Origin: Vibrio sp. HDW18 | Lineage (GTDB): Bacteria > Pseudomonadota > Gammaproteobacteria > Enterobacterales > Vibrionaceae | Direction of reading: 5' to 3' | Assembly: GCF_011306175.1 (NCBI RefSeq) | Contig: NZ_CP049913.1 | Span: forward strand, 1,612,001-1,676,000 | Length of the DNA stretch: 64,000 nucleotides | Shown here: positions 19,469-30,506 of the stretch, in pieces | Numbering within the stretch: the stretch's first letter is position 1 | How the letters are laid out: every line of letters begins with the position of its first letter | Notes under the pieces: model-generated | Databases searched by the model: none | The model's input: only the letters and a program-made list of their open reading frames with translations | Told to the model about the DNA's origin: nothing | Program-made: the position numbers and the translations under genes

Positions 19469-20929
19469 CTATAGTAGGCGTTTACGCTGACTCGATGGGG
19501 CGATGCCGAGTGATTCGCGGTATTTAGCGATGGTACGCCGCGCCACTTGGATGCCTTGGTCTGCGAGTAGGGTGGCGATCTTGCTGTCACTCAGTGGCTT
19601 AGCGGGTGTCTCCGCCGCCACTAATTTTTTGATCAGCGCCCTGATCGCCGTAGACGAGCACTCTCCGCCATTGTCGGTACTGACGTGACTGGAGAAGAAG
19701 TACTTCAACTCAAAAATGCCGCGTGGGGTATGCATGTATTTCTGCGTGGTGACTCGCGAAATCGTCGATTCATGCATTTCTACCGCTAGGGCTACATCGT
19801 TAAGCACCATAGGTTTCATTGCTTCTTCACCATACTCGAAGAAATCGTGCTGGTGTTCTACGATGCACTTGGCAACTTTGAGCAGCGTCTCGTTTCTACT
19901 TTCTAAACTTTTGATCAGCCATTTCGCTTCCTGCAAGTTGCTACGAATGTAATTGCTGTCGGCATTATTGCCGCGCATTAGGCTAGCGTACTGCTGATTG
20001 ACCTTAAGTTTAGGGATGCTATCTGGGTTGATGGTGACCAACCATCGCCCTTGTTCTTTATACACAGAGACATCTGGGATGACATATTCTGCGTGATCTT
20101 GAGCAATTCGACTGCCTGGACGTGGGTCGAGTTGTTGGATCAGTTGCAGAATTTCGCGTAATTCTTCTTCTTTGAGCTTAGTCTCTTTCAGAATAGTTTT
20201 GTAATCGCGATTGCCTAAATCATTAATATAGTGTGTAAGTAGTTGCTGCGCCTCGTTTAACCAAGGGGTATCGCTTGGATAAGTGGTGAGCTGCAGCAGT
20301 AAACAGTCTTGCAAATTGAGTGAGGCGACGCCGAATGGATCGAATTGCTGAATACGTTTGCGCACTGCTTCGATTTCATCAAGCTCAATATCCTCACTGT
20401 GCAAGCTCTCTTGGATTTCCTCAAGTGAGACAGTTAAATAACCGTAATCGTCGATCGCATCGATCAGCGCTACGGCAATGGTGCGATCGACGTCACTAAA
20501 TGGGGTTAAATCGAGTTGCCAATGCAGGTAATCTTGCAGAGTTTGGGTGGTCTCACCTTGGTAAATCGGCGCGTCATCATCAAGGGCTAGGCCTGTGCTG
20601 CCAGTGTTGGCGCTGTATACTTCATCCCAAGTGGTATCCATTTCTAATTCGGCGCTGATCTCGGAGCGTTCAATCAGCTCTGAGCTGTCTTGTGGCTCGG
20701 CGTCATAGTGCTCTTGATCATGAGCGGTTTCTTCCGACGAGGCTTGATTGTCCGGTGTCGGCGTGTCGTCTTGGTGCTCTTCCACTTCTAACAAAGGGTT
20801 AGACTCCAAGGCTTCCTGTATTTCTTGCTGCAAATCCAGCGTCGAAAGCTGCAGTAGACGAATCGCCTGTTGCAGTTGCGGAGTCATGGCTAATTGTTGA
20901 CCAAGCTTGAGCTGTAATGACGGTTTCAT
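19469..20929 (-). CDS. rpoN: RNA polymerase sigma-54 factor
   Basis: 486 residues. Directs transcription from -24/-12 promoters with enhancer-binding activators. In Vibrio it controls flagella, nitrogen and quorum-sensing sRNAs. Region I (1-50) is glutamine/leucine-rich ([18 protein letters not shown]). An acidic region II follows (about 55-105, rich in E/D). The core-binding and HTH domains come next, and the RpoN box [10 protein letters not shown] sits near the C terminus. First gene of its cluster, following lptB. Confidence 0.96.
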   Translation of the reverse strand: MKPSLQLKLGQQLAMTPQLQQAIRLLQLSTLDLQQEIQEALESNPLLEVEEHQDDTPTPDNQASSEETAHDQEHYDAEPQDSSELIERSEISAELEMDTTWDEVYSANTGSTGLALDDDAPIYQGETTQTLQDYLHWQLDLTPFSDVDRTIAVALIDAIDDYGYLTVSLEEIQESLHSEDIELDEIEAVRKRIQQFDPFGVASLNLQDCLLLQLTTYPSDTPWLNEAQQLLTHYINDLGNRDYKTILKETKLKEEELREILQLIQQLDPRPGSRIAQDHAEYVIPDVSVYKEQGRWLVTINPDSIPKLKVNQQYASLMRGNNADSNYIRSNLQEAKWLIKSLESRNETLLKVAKCIVEHQHDFFEYGEEAMKPMVLNDVALAVEMHESTISRVTTQKYMHTPRGIFELKYFFSSHVSTDNGGECSSTAIRALIKKLVAAETPAKPLSDSKIATLLADQGIQVARRTIAKYRESLGIAPSSQRKRLL

Positions 20930-20985
20930 GCAGTAATGGATGCCTTGTTATTGTTAGTATGGGGTGGACTCTACGCGTTGGTTAA

Positions 20986-21711
20986 TCATAGGCGGAATTG
21001 TTCGCCGAGATAAACCTGCTTAACTTGCTCGTTATTGAGCACCTCTTGTGGGCTGCCTTCAGCAATCAGGCGGCCTTGGCTGACAATATAGGCTTTCTCA
21101 CACACATCGAGCGTTTCACGCACGTTGTGATCGGTGATGAGAACCCCTAAGCCACGATCACGCAGATGCTCAATGATCTTTTTAATATCGATGACCGAAA
21201 TGGGGTCAACCCCCGCAAAAGGCTCATCAAGTAAGATAAATTGTGGGTTAGCCGCCAGTGCGCGGGCAATCTCTACTCGGCGACGTTCGCCTCCGGATAA
21301 GGCCATGCCAGCACTTTTACGAATGTGTTGTATATGGAACTCTTCCAGCAGATCTTCGAGTCGGTCTTGACGCTCTTCATGGGTCAGCTCTTCGCGGGTT
21401 TGCAGTACCGCCATGATGTTATCTTCGACCGAGAGTTTGCGGAAAATCGAGGCTTCTTGTGGTAAATAGCCAATCCCCATCCGTGAGCGGCTGTGCATCG
21501 GTAGGATGCTGATGTCGTTATCATCAATGGTGATCACTCCTTCATCACGCGCTACTAGACCGACAATCATGTAAAACGAGGTGGTTTTACCCGCGCCATT
21601 GGGGCCGAGGAGACCGACAATTTGGCCAGATTCAACTTGTAAGCTGACATCGGAAACCACTTTGCGTTTTTTATAGCTTTTGGCTAAGTGCTGTGCTTTT
21701 AAAATGGCCAT
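20986..21711 (-). CDS. lptB: LPS export ABC ATPase LptB
   Basis: 241 residues. Cytoplasmic ATPase of LptB2FG, which extracts LPS from the inner membrane. Its permeases LptF and LptG are encoded at 48.9-51.1 kb in this window. Walker [13 protein letters not shown], signature [15 protein letters not shown], Walker [14 protein letters not shown] and the H-loop [10 protein letters not shown] are present. Start ATG 21711 is two nucleotides past the lptA stop. Confidence 0.96.
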   Translation of the reverse strand: MAILKAQHLAKSYKKRKVVSDVSLQVESGQIVGLLGPNGAGKTTSFYMIVGLVARDEGVITIDDNDISILPMHSRSRMGIGYLPQEASIFRKLSVEDNIMAVLQTREELTHEERQDRLEDLLEEFHIQHIRKSAGMALSGGERRRVEIARALAANPQFILLDEPFAGVDPISVIDIKKIIEHLRDRGLGVLITDHNVRETLDVCEKAYIVSQGRLIAEGSPQEVLNNEQVKQVYLGEQFRL

Positions 21712-21713
21712 GA

Positions 21714-22208
21714 TTACTCTTGAATGACTTGTGGTTGAAGAACGGTCGAGACGCGCCCTTTGCCATCGCTATCGGCAACCAGCTTTTGTGTGCTGATTTT
21801 GTAGCGAATTTTGCTGCCGCGAATTTCACTGTCATCTTGTGCGAGCATGGCTTTATTGACCATCACTAATTCATCATCACGCACTTTGTAGTACAGCTCT
21901 TTTGCTTCCCCGTACAGGGTTTTACCTTCATCAGTTAGCTGCGAGAACGTGGCCACATTACCGTAACCTTCAATCTCTTCAATCTTGCCGTTGTCGAGGT
22001 TACGGATCACGATCAGCTTATCGGCATTGATAGTGATGCTGCCTTGTTTGAGTTTAACATCGCCCAAGAAGGTAACGCGGTTGCTCTTCATATCCAGTTG
22101 TTGACTATCCGAGTCGATGTAAACCGGCTGTTCCCTGTCGGTAGAGAGTGCATAAGCCTGAGTCGAGGCGAGCAAACAAGCAATAAGGCTAAGGTGTGAG
22201 CGTTTCAT
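21714..22208 (-). CDS. lptA: periplasmic LPS-transport protein LptA
   Basis: 164 residues. Builds the periplasmic beta-jellyroll bridge carrying LPS from LptC to LptD. I chose ATG 22208 because it begins a signal peptide ([20 protein letters not shown], cleavage near residue 20). The longer frame to 22253 precedes it without SD. The OstA core [20 protein letters not shown] and [11 protein letters not shown] is evident. Its start overlaps the 3' end of lptC by 20 nt. Confidence 0.94.
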   Translation of the reverse strand: MKRSHLSLIACLLASTQAYALSTDREQPVYIDSDSQQLDMKSNRVTFLGDVKLKQGSITINADKLIVIRNLDNGKIEEIEGYGNVATFSQLTDEGKTLYGEAKELYYKVRDDELVMVNKAMLAQDDSEIRGSKIRYKISTQKLVADSDGKGRVSTVLQPQVIQE

Positions 22209-22752
22209 ATCTACCTTGTACTTGGTTATACAGTTCAGCCGAGTGATCGGCAAAATTGCCTTTCATCGCTTGACCATGTGTTTCAAATTGTGGACCGTGC
22301 AGTTTGACTGGCTTGTCGGCCCAAAAATCACGACTTTTCAGTTGGATGCTCATTTCACTGGTGGTCAGAGCATCAAAGCCTGAGTCAGGCAGTAAATTGT
22401 TCGCCACCACATCATCATATAAAGTCAGTACCTGATCTTTGCTCAGAATACCGCGACGGGCGGTGATTTCCCATTCTTGTAGCGTGCCTTGCTGATACAC
22501 TTTAAGTATCGGAGCTTTAAACAGGGTATTACCACTTTTCGCATAGTGATCCAGATTGGTTGAGGTGATCACATAGCTGCGAATACCTTGTTCACTGTAC
22601 GAGATATTCTCTAAATCTTTGCCGCTGAACATTGGCAGCTCAAGATTAGGCGCGACCTGAATCTTGTTGGCTTGGTTTTGCTCAAGCAAGTAATACAGCG
22701 ACCACGTCGCGATAAACAGCAATAATACGTACACAATACGCGGTAAAGTCAT
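22189..22752 (-). CDS. lptC: LPS export protein LptC
   Basis: 187 residues. Bitopic inner-membrane protein with one N-terminal membrane segment (about residues 6-24, IVYVLLLFIATWSLYYLLE) and a periplasmic jellyroll that takes LPS from LptFG to LptA. Motifs such as DQVLTLYDDVVAN match the family. Overlaps kdsC by 4 nt upstream and lptA downstream, so the whole kdsD-kdsC-lptC-lptA-lptB run is one operon. Confidence 0.94.
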   Translation of the reverse strand: MTLPRIVYVLLLFIATWSLYYLLEQNQANKIQVAPNLELPMFSGKDLENISYSEQGIRSYVITSTNLDHYAKSGNTLFKAPILKVYQQGTLQEWEITARRGILSKDQVLTLYDDVVANNLLPDSGFDALTTSEMSIQLKSRDFWADKPVKLHGPQFETHGQAMKGNFADHSAELYNQVQGRYETLTP

Positions 22753-23306
22753 AGGCTCAAGCCTTTATGCACATCCAATTCATCGCGTGCTTGTAAGATT
22801 AAATCACACACCTCACGCACCGCGCCGTAACCGCCTTTAATATGGGTAACGTAATTGGCGCGCTGAGCCAATAATGGATGGCCGTCGGCGACGCACACGC
22901 GCAGCGCTACTTTTTCCATGACTGGCCAATCAATCAAATCATCACCAATATAACCCGTGTGTTCAGGACGGATCGCCAGTCGGCGACAAATGTCATTATA
23001 GGCTTGCACCTTATCATCCTGTCCCTGATAGATCAGTGAAATACCCAACGCTTTCATCCGATTTTCAACAATTTGTGAACGGCGACCAGTAATGATCGCG
23101 ATCTCAATCCCCGCACTCATTAAGGCTTTGACCCCATAACCATCACGGGTATGGAAGGTTTTCAACTCTTCCCCTTGATTGCCCATGTAGATCAAGCCAT
23201 CGGAAAATACGCCGTCTACATCACAAATCAGCAGCTTGATCTGTTTGGCAATCGCGAGCAGTGAAGGTTCCACTGCGCCATACAAGGTTGCAATGCGAGT
23301 GCTCAT
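22749..23306 (-). CDS. kdsC: 3-deoxy-D-manno-octulosonate 8-phosphate phosphatase
   Basis: 185 residues. HAD phosphatase that releases Kdo from Kdo-8-P for LPS inner core. The nucleophile motif is CDVDGVFSDG, the second motif ITGRRSQIVENR, and the metal-binding motif GYIGDDLIDWPVM. No cap domain, as usual for tetrameric KdsC. The start abuts the kdsD stop (1-nt overlap at 23306). Confidence 0.95.
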   Translation of the reverse strand: MSTRIATLYGAVEPSLLAIAKQIKLLICDVDGVFSDGLIYMGNQGEELKTFHTRDGYGVKALMSAGIEIAIITGRRSQIVENRMKALGISLIYQGQDDKVQAYNDICRRLAIRPEHTGYIGDDLIDWPVMEKVALRVCVADGHPLLAQRANYVTHIKGGYGAVREVCDLILQARDELDVHKGLSL

Positions 23307-24280
23307 TACATGACTCCTGCTTTAAGGAGATCATGCATATTGAGTGCGCCGACTAATTTGTGGTTTTCCACCAGCATCAAACCGTTAATCCGTTTGGCTT
23401 GCATCAGATTAAGTCCTTCTACCGCTAGCAAGTTGGGTTGAGCAACGGTCGGATGGCAAGTCATTACTTGTGCAATCGTGGTGCTGTGAATATCAATCCG
23501 CTTATCAAGGATACGGCGTAAATCGCCATCAGTAAAAATTCCGAGCAATTGATCTTGTTCATCAACGATGGCGGTCATTCCGAGCCCTTTTTGGCTGATC
23601 TCCAGCAGTGCATCGCGGATCAGTGCGTGCGGTGCAACTTTAGGCAGTGCATCGCCGCTGTGCATAATGTCGTTAAGTTTAAGTAATAGTTTACGTCCAA
23701 GTGCACCGCCAGGATGAGACAGAGCAAAATCTTCTGCGGTAAAGCCGCGCGCTTGCATCACCGCTACTGCTAAGGCATCGCCCATGACTAGGGTTGCGGT
23801 CGTGCTTGAGGTTGGCGCTAATTCTAATGGGCACGCCTCGCGTGGCACGGTGATTTGCAGATGGATATCCGCCAGTTTCGCCATATTGGAATGGGGATTA
23901 CCGGTCATGCTGATCACGCGGATGTTCAAGCGTTTGAGCACGGGTAACAGAAATAAAATCTCCGATGATTCTCCGGAGTTTGAGATGGCCAGCACGATGT
24001 CGCCACGTTCAATCATGCCGAGATCGCCATGTGAAGCTTCGCCAGGATGAACAAAAAATGCGGATGTTCCGGTGCTGGCCAAGGTGGCGGCAATTTTTTT
24101 ACCGATATGCCCCGACTTGCCCATGCCCATCACCACCACTTTGCCGGTTTGGTTGGCTAACATCATGCGACATGCGTTAACAAAATCGGCATTAATGTAT
24201 TGTTCTAATTGTTGCAACGCCGTAATTTCGGTTTGCAGTACTTGTTTCGCCACCGCTTGGTAATCAAATGAGTTGGACAT
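23306..24280 (-). CDS. kdsD: D-arabinose 5-phosphate isomerase
   Basis: 324 residues. Converts ribulose-5-P to arabinose-5-P, the first committed sugar of Kdo synthesis. It has an N-terminal SIS domain (VVMGMGKSGHIGKKIAATLASTGTSAFF, and SNSGESSEI) followed by two CBS domains (about 205-324). I prefer ATG 24280 (MSNSFDYQ, SD AGAGGA) to the TTG two codons upstream. Located 24 nt after yrbG, as in E. coli. Confidence 0.94.
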   Translation of the reverse strand: MSNSFDYQAVAKQVLQTEITALQQLEQYINADFVNACRMMLANQTGKVVVMGMGKSGHIGKKIAATLASTGTSAFFVHPGEASHGDLGMIERGDIVLAISNSGESSEILFLLPVLKRLNIRVISMTGNPHSNMAKLADIHLQITVPREACPLELAPTSSTTATLVMGDALAVAVMQARGFTAEDFALSHPGGALGRKLLLKLNDIMHSGDALPKVAPHALIRDALLEISQKGLGMTAIVDEQDQLLGIFTDGDLRRILDKRIDIHSTTIAQVMTCHPTVAQPNLLAVEGLNLMQAKRINGLMLVENHKLVGALNMHDLLKAGVM

Positions 24281-24304
24281 CGGCAATATTCCTCTTTCGC
24301 GCCG

Positions 24305-25264
24305 TTAAATATTTAGCAATAGATAAGTAATGTAACCGATGAAGCCACTTAGCAGTAGTGCACCTTCCCAGCGGTTAATTTGGCGACGCTTACCCAACAC
24401 CAGCGCGACTAACAGCAGTGAAACGCCCAGCATCACCCAAAAATCACGCCCCATCGCTTGTGAACTAAGGAGTGATGGGTTGAGTAAACCGGGGATCCCC
24501 ATGACCGCTAAAATATTAAACACGTTGGATCCGATAATATTACCCACTGCCATGTCATCTTCGCCCTTGAGCGCACCGGCTAAAGAAGCGGCCAGCTCTG
24601 GCAAGCTAGTGCCAATCGCAATAATGGTTAAACCGATCACCAGATCGCTCATTCCGAAATATTTGGCGATCACCACTGCGTTATCCACCAGCATACTCGC
24701 GCCGAGCGGCAGTAGGATCAGCCCCACGATTACCCAAAACAGCGCACGGCGATTATTCACTCCTGCAGGGATATCTGATGCTTGTTCATCGAGTAAGGTA
24801 TCGCCATGGGATTGCTCTTTGCGGCTAATTAGTAGCATGACCAAGATGAACACACTAAACAGGCCGATCAGTAAGATGCCTTCATAAAAACCGAGGTAGT
24901 TGTCCCATAAGATCATGCCAGCGATCAGCGTGACGCCAAGCATGATCGGCAGTTCACGGCGGATCACCGCAGAGCCAATCGAGAGCGGTTTAACCATCGC
25001 GGTGATACCTAAAATCAGCGCAATATTGGCAATGTTGGAGCCCAACACATTACCGACCGCCGTATCGGTTTTGCCTTCTAATGCGGCGGTCGCTGAAACC
25101 ATCATTTCTGGCGCAGAGGAACCCATGGCCAGTATGGTCATACCGATCACTAAAGGGGAGATCCCGATATTGCGGGCTAATGCCGCTGAACCAAACACTA
25201 ATTTGTCTGCACCCCAGACTAAGATCGCGAGACCGATAAACAGCAAGACCACCGCTTCAAGCAT
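24305..25264 (-). CDS. yrbG: calcium/sodium antiporter YrbG family
   Basis: 319 residues. Member of the CaCA superfamily with two inverted repeats of five membrane segments. The duplicated alpha motifs are visible: GSSAPEMMVSATAAL...GNVLGSNIANIALILG and GTSLPELAASLAGAL...GNIIGSNVFNILAVMG. I chose ATG 25264 (MLEAVVLLFIGLAILVWGADKL) with SD GGAAATC. The open frame to 25381 adds a non-conserved N terminus. Probably first gene of the yrbG-kds-lpt operon. Ion specificity is a family inference. Confidence 0.92.
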   Translation of the reverse strand: MLEAVVLLFIGLAILVWGADKLVFGSAALARNIGISPLVIGMTILAMGSSAPEMMVSATAALEGKTDTAVGNVLGSNIANIALILGITAMVKPLSIGSAVIRRELPIMLGVTLIAGMILWDNYLGFYEGILLIGLFSVFILVMLLISRKEQSHGDTLLDEQASDIPAGVNNRRALFWVIVGLILLPLGASMLVDNAVVIAKYFGMSDLVIGLTIIAIGTSLPELAASLAGALKGEDDMAVGNIIGSNVFNILAVMGIPGLLNPSLLSSQAMGRDFWVMLGVSLLLVALVLGKRRQINRWEGALLLSGFIGYITYLLLNI

Positions 25265-25778
25265 GATGATTTCCAAATAATAAATGAATACTAACGCCAT
25301 TGATGCTGAAGTGAGAGATGCAATATATGCCATCCTAATCAGTGAGTTAACCCATTTGATTATGAAATTATTCATCCTCAATCATCTGCAGCGAGTTAGG
25401 CCGAGAATTGATCGCTAATTTTGACTTGTTGGTCATTAAAAGGGAAGCTGAAGTTCGAATTAATTGCGCTGATCGCACGAGCGTTGTTGGGCATCCACAG
25501 GTGATTGATGACCAGTAACAGCGGCATGCCACACGCTTAACCCGCATTGGATGGATTGTGCTTAAATCGGCATGTTAGCCACTGGTTGGCGAAACCAAGT
25601 TGGTTGAGTCAATGGTCTATGCTCAATTAAGAAGCTACCTAGGTGGTTATAGAAGTATTGGTGGATTGCGATCGCTGACGGTGCCTGTGACAAATCTTGG
25701 TCAAGAACCGTGCCTGGCACTGCTGTATGCTTTTAATTGCACCATATTGTGCATTATCATGCGCATTCTTACCGGATG
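25265..25778. other. divergent intergenic region yrbG/mlaF (unique part)
   Basis: 514 bp of non-coding DNA between the two divergent envelope operons. Promoters for both should lie here, but I could not pick a convincing -35/-10 pair. No ORF with SD or family similarity is seen. Confidence 0.5.
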
Positions 25779-25863
25779 TCGATTTAACTAACACATCGAT
25801 TTAGCTAACAAGTCGATTTAGCTGATACATCGATTTAACTAACGTGTCGATCTAACTAAGAAG
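25779..25863 (+). repeat. five 17-bp tandem repeats in the mlaF leader
   Basis: Five exactly 17-bp units start at 25779, 25796, 25813, 25830 and 25847. The consensus is TCGATTTARCTAACANR, with 0-4 differences per unit. The last unit ends in AAGAAG (25858-25863), which is the only SD-like sequence before the mlaF ATG at 25871. In-frame stops make it non-coding. Confidence 0.9.
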
Positions 25864-25870
25864 TGCTCGT

Positions 25871-26674
25871 ATGTCCCAATCTGACTTAGTCACCATCAAA
25901 AATTTACGCTTCTCACGTTCGCGTCGAGTCATTTTTGATGATATTGATCTGCATGTTCCGCGCGGTAAAGTTACCGCGATCATGGGGCCATCTGGGATCG
26001 GTAAAACCACCTTGCTGCGTTTAATTGGTGGCCAACTGCTGCCAGAGCACGGTGAAATTTGGTTTGATGGTGAAAATATTCCGACTCTCAGCCGAGGTAA
26101 ACTGTATCGCGCGCGTAAAAAAATGAGCATGTTATTTCAATCCGGCGCGCTGTTTACCGATCTCAACGTCTTCGACAATGTGGCTTATCCGCTGCGTGAG
26201 CATACCGAATTGGATGAGACGCTGATCAAAAGCTTAGTGCTGCTAAAATTAGAAGCGGTGGGTTTACGTGGTGCGGCCAATTTAATGCCCAGCGAACTGT
26301 CTGGCGGCATGGCGCGCCGCGCGGCTTTGGCTCGTGCGATCGCGCTGGATCCTGAACTTATCATGTATGATGAACCTTTCGTTGGACAAGATCCGATCAC
26401 TATGGGCGTTCTAGTCGAGCTGATCCGCAACCTTAACCAAGCCTTGGGCGCAACTTCGGTAGTGGTTTCGCACGATGTGCCAGAAGTGATGAGCATTGCT
26501 GACTGGGTGTATCTGCTAGCTGATGGCAAAGTGATTGCACAAGGCTCTCCGCAAGCGCTGCGCGATAATCCTGATCCGCGTGTCCAACAATTTTTATGCG
26601 GTGATGCTGATGGCCCAGTGCCATTTCGTTTCCCTGCCCAGCCGCTAGAACAGGAGCTGTTTAGTGCTAAATGA
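25871..26674 (+). CDS. mlaF: Mla phospholipid transport ATPase MlaF
   Basis: 267 residues. ATPase of MlaFEDB, the inner-membrane complex that moves phospholipids between the membranes with periplasmic MlaC and outer-membrane MlaA, keeping outer-leaflet asymmetry. Walker [10 protein letters not shown] near 38-46, signature [17 protein letters not shown], Walker [14 protein letters not shown], and H-loop VVSHDVPEV. First gene of mlaFEDCB-ibaG-murA, preceded by the 17-bp repeat array. Confidence 0.96.
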   Translation: MSQSDLVTIKNLRFSRSRRVIFDDIDLHVPRGKVTAIMGPSGIGKTTLLRLIGGQLLPEHGEIWFDGENIPTLSRGKLYRARKKMSMLFQSGALFTDLNVFDNVAYPLREHTELDETLIKSLVLLKLEAVGLRGAANLMPSELSGGMARRAALARAIALDPELIMYDEPFVGQDPITMGVLVELIRNLNQALGATSVVVSHDVPEVMSIADWVYLLADGKVIAQGSPQALRDNPDPRVQQFLCGDADGPVPFRFPAQPLEQELFSAK

Positions 26675-27455
26675 TGTGATGCAGTGGGTTAGCCGTATCG
26701 GCCAGCGAGCTCTGGCGATCAGTGAAACCTTTGGCCGTGCCAGTTTAATGCTGTTTGGAGCCCTGGTTGGACGGCCGCAACCGGTGCGTAATTTCCCGCT
26801 CTTACTACGCCAGCTATACAGTATTGGGGTGCAATCGTTGGCGATTATCATGGTTTCTGGCCTTTTTATTGGCATGGTGCTGAGTTTGCAAGGCTATGTG
26901 ATCTTGGTCGATTACGGCGCTGAAACCAGTTTAGGTCAAATGGTGGCGTTATCACTGCTGCGTGAGCTGGGACCTGTGGTGACAGCCCTGCTGTTTGCTG
27001 GGCGTGCCGGTTCGGCATTAACCGCAGAAATTGGTCTGATGAAAGCGACGGAACAGCTCTCCAGCTTAGAAATGATGGCGATTGATCCGCTCAAACGGGT
27101 GATTGCTCCACGCTTTTGGGCGGGGGTGATTTCGATGCCGCTGCTGGCGATGATTTTTATGGCGATTGGTATCTGGGGCGGGCAGTTAGTCGGTGTGGAT
27201 TGGAAAGGGATTGATCACGGCAGTTTCTGGTCGGCGATGCAATCCTCGGTTGAATTGGGACAAGATATTGGCAACAGCGCACTCAAGTGTGTGGTGTTTG
27301 CGTTTACGGTAACTTGGATTGCTTTGTTTAATGGTTATGACGCGGTTCCGACTTCGGAAGGGATCAGCCGAGCGACGACTCGCACGGTAGTACACTCATC
27401 ACTAGCCGTTCTTGGGCTAGATTTTATTCTAACCGCATTGATGTTTGGGAATTGA
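26664..27455 (+). CDS. mlaE: Mla phospholipid transport permease MlaE
   Basis: 263 residues. Permease of MlaFEDB. Several membrane segments, with the characteristic [41 protein letters not shown] stretch (about residues 112-152) that couples to MlaF. Start GTG 26664 overlaps the mlaF end by 11 nt, SD GGAG at about 26653-26656. Intact. Confidence 0.95.
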   Translation: MLNDVMQWVSRIGQRALAISETFGRASLMLFGALVGRPQPVRNFPLLLRQLYSIGVQSLAIIMVSGLFIGMVLSLQGYVILVDYGAETSLGQMVALSLLRELGPVVTALLFAGRAGSALTAEIGLMKATEQLSSLEMMAIDPLKRVIAPRFWAGVISMPLLAMIFMAIGIWGGQLVGVDWKGIDHGSFWSAMQSSVELGQDIGNSALKCVVFAFTVTWIALFNGYDAVPTSEGISRATTRTVVHSSLAVLGLDFILTALMFGN

Positions 27456-27457
27456 TC

Positions 27458-27946
27458 ATGCAACAAACACGAAAAATTGAATTTTGGGTTGGCAGCTTTG
27501 TACTGGCTGGAATTTGCGCGATATTGGTGATGATTTTTCAGGTCGCCGACGTCAAAGGATTGGGCGCAACCAATACTTATCGTCTGACCGCAGAATTTGA
27601 CAACATTGGCAGTCTCAAGGTGCGCTCGCCAGTCAAAGTGGGTGGCGTAGTGGTGGGGCGTGTGGAATCGATCGCGCTCAACAAAACGCGTTTGTTGCCA
27701 ACAGTAACGCTGGCGATTGATAGTCAATATGACCAGTTTCCAGAAAACTCCAGCTTACAGATCTTAACTTCAGGTTTGATCGGTGAGCAGTATTTAAGTT
27801 TAGTGCCCGGTTTTGTGTTTGAAGATGAAGCGATGCTTAAAGAGGGCGATCGAATTGAAGACACCAAATCTGCATTAGTATTGGAAGATTTGATTGGCCA
27901 AGTGCTGTATAGCGTCGGCGGATCAGACAAAGAGAAAAAGGAATAA
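27458..27946 (+). CDS. mlaD: Mla phospholipid transport MCE-domain protein MlaD
   Basis: 162 residues. A single N-terminal membrane segment (about 8-28) anchors an MCE domain (about 38-118, with VRSPVKVGGVVVGRVESI) that forms a hexameric ring above MlaE. I chose ATG 27458 (MQQTRKIEFWVGSFV) over the in-frame TTG two codons earlier. Lies 2 nt after mlaE. Confidence 0.95.
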   Translation: MQQTRKIEFWVGSFVLAGICAILVMIFQVADVKGLGATNTYRLTAEFDNIGSLKVRSPVKVGGVVVGRVESIALNKTRLLPTVTLAIDSQYDQFPENSSLQILTSGLIGEQYLSLVPGFVFEDEAMLKEGDRIEDTKSALVLEDLIGQVLYSVGGSDKEKKE

Positions 27947-27949
27947 GTG

Positions 27950-28588
27950 ATGTGGAAAAAAGCGTTACTCCTAGCGAGTGCAATGTTAATGCCTTGGCTC
28001 GCGACAGCGGCGACCATTGATACCAGCAACCCTTATCAAATGATGAAAGCCGTTGCTGAGCAGTCGTTTGAGCGTCTAAAAAACGAACAGCCTCAAGTGC
28101 GTCAAGATCCGCAATATTTGAAAGTGATTGTCGAGCAAGAGTTGATGCCTTATGTCAACGATCAGTACGCGGCGCTTAAATTACTGGGCCCGAATCTCAG
28201 AGGTGCTAAGCGTGAAGATGTGGCGGAGTTTGTCAAAGCATTTCGCGCTTATCTGGTGACCAGTTACGCGCAGGTCTTGACTCAATACAGCAATCAAACC
28301 ATTGAGTTTGCTCCTCCAATGCCACTGGAAGAGGATCGCCGCATTACCAGCGTCAAAGTCGATATTGTCGATGCGCCACGTCCCAACATTAAACTTGAGT
28401 TTAAACTGCGCCAAGAGAAATCGGGCGAGTGGAAAGCATTTGATCTGATCGCTGAAGGCGTGAGTCTGCTCTCGAGTAAACAGTCCGAATGGAACGGAAA
28501 AATTCGTCAGCAAGGCATTTTAGCCACCGCGCAGGAACTTGAACAATTGGCTAAACAGCCGATTCGTTTTGAGAGTCAAAGCCAATGA
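27950..28588 (+). CDS. mlaC: periplasmic phospholipid-binding protein MlaC
   Basis: 212 residues. Shuttles phospholipid across the periplasm between MlaA-OmpC and MlaFEDB. Signal peptide about 1-22 (KKALLLASAMLMPWLATA). Tol-Tol-Ttg2 domain features: DPQYLKVIVEQELMPYVN and VKAFRAYLVTSYAQVLTQY. ATG 27950 (SD AAGGA) is preferred to the GTG one codon upstream. Overlaps mlaB by 4 nt. Confidence 0.95.
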   Translation: MWKKALLLASAMLMPWLATAATIDTSNPYQMMKAVAEQSFERLKNEQPQVRQDPQYLKVIVEQELMPYVNDQYAALKLLGPNLRGAKREDVAEFVKAFRAYLVTSYAQVLTQYSNQTIEFAPPMPLEEDRRITSVKVDIVDAPRPNIKLEFKLRQEKSGEWKAFDLIAEGVSLLSSKQSEWNGKIRQQGILATAQELEQLAKQPIRFESQSQ

Positions 28589-28903
28589 GTCATCCGCAGT
28601 GGCAAGCAATTAATGACCATCAATTTGGCTTAAGCGGCGAGTTGGATCGTGATTCGGTGCCGCAATTATGGATCTTGCTCAAAAATTGGCAGCCGCCAGC
28701 AAGGCAAATCGAGATTTCTTTGCAGCAAGTTGGCAGAATCGACTCGGCGGGTATGGTGTTGTTAATTCACTTAATAGAGCATGCAAAACGAAGAAACTGT
28801 CATATAATGCTCAGCTTCGTGCCAGAACAACTGCGCACACTGTTTCAGTTGAGCAATATTGAACATTTGATGTCTCAACACATAGCCAGACCAACCGAGG
28901 TGA

Positions 28904-28914
<11 letters not shown>
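28585..28914 (+). CDS. mlaB: STAS-domain protein MlaB
   Basis: 109 residues. Small cytoplasmic STAS protein that stabilises MlaF in the MlaFEDB complex. The conserved helix around IDSAGMVLLIHLIEHAKRR (residues 52-70) carries the Ser typical of STAS domains. Overlaps mlaC upstream and ibaG downstream by a few bases. Confidence 0.92.
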
Positions 28915-30434
<1,520 letters not shown>

Positions 30435-30452
30435 ATTTTCCATTTATAAATG

Positions 30453-30481
30453 GGCCGAAATCCAATGATTTCGGCCTTTTT
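30453..30481 (+). terminator. murA terminator
   Basis: GGCCGAAATC-CAAT-GATTTCGGCC followed by T5: a perfect 10-bp stem, 18 nt past the murA stop. Confidence 0.92.
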
Positions 30482-30506
30482 ATTCTAGCCCTTTGGGAGA
30501 GATTGC

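Noticed and set aside
25715..25730. Sigma-54-like promoter TGGCAC...ATGC upstream of mlaF
   Set aside because: The spacing between the GG and GC elements is one base too long for a -24/-12 promoter.
25750..25772. Possible Fur box (GCATTATCATGCGCATTCT) before mlaF
   Set aside because: Only one hexamer resembles GATAAT and the 19-bp match is poor, although Fur control of mla is reported in vibrios.
25600..25791. 63-codon frame in the yrbG-mlaF gap
   Set aside because: No SD and no recognisable similarity. It enters the tandem repeat array.
25779..25863. CRISPR-like array
   Set aside because: Units abut with no spacers and no cas genes are present. It is a simple tandem repeat.
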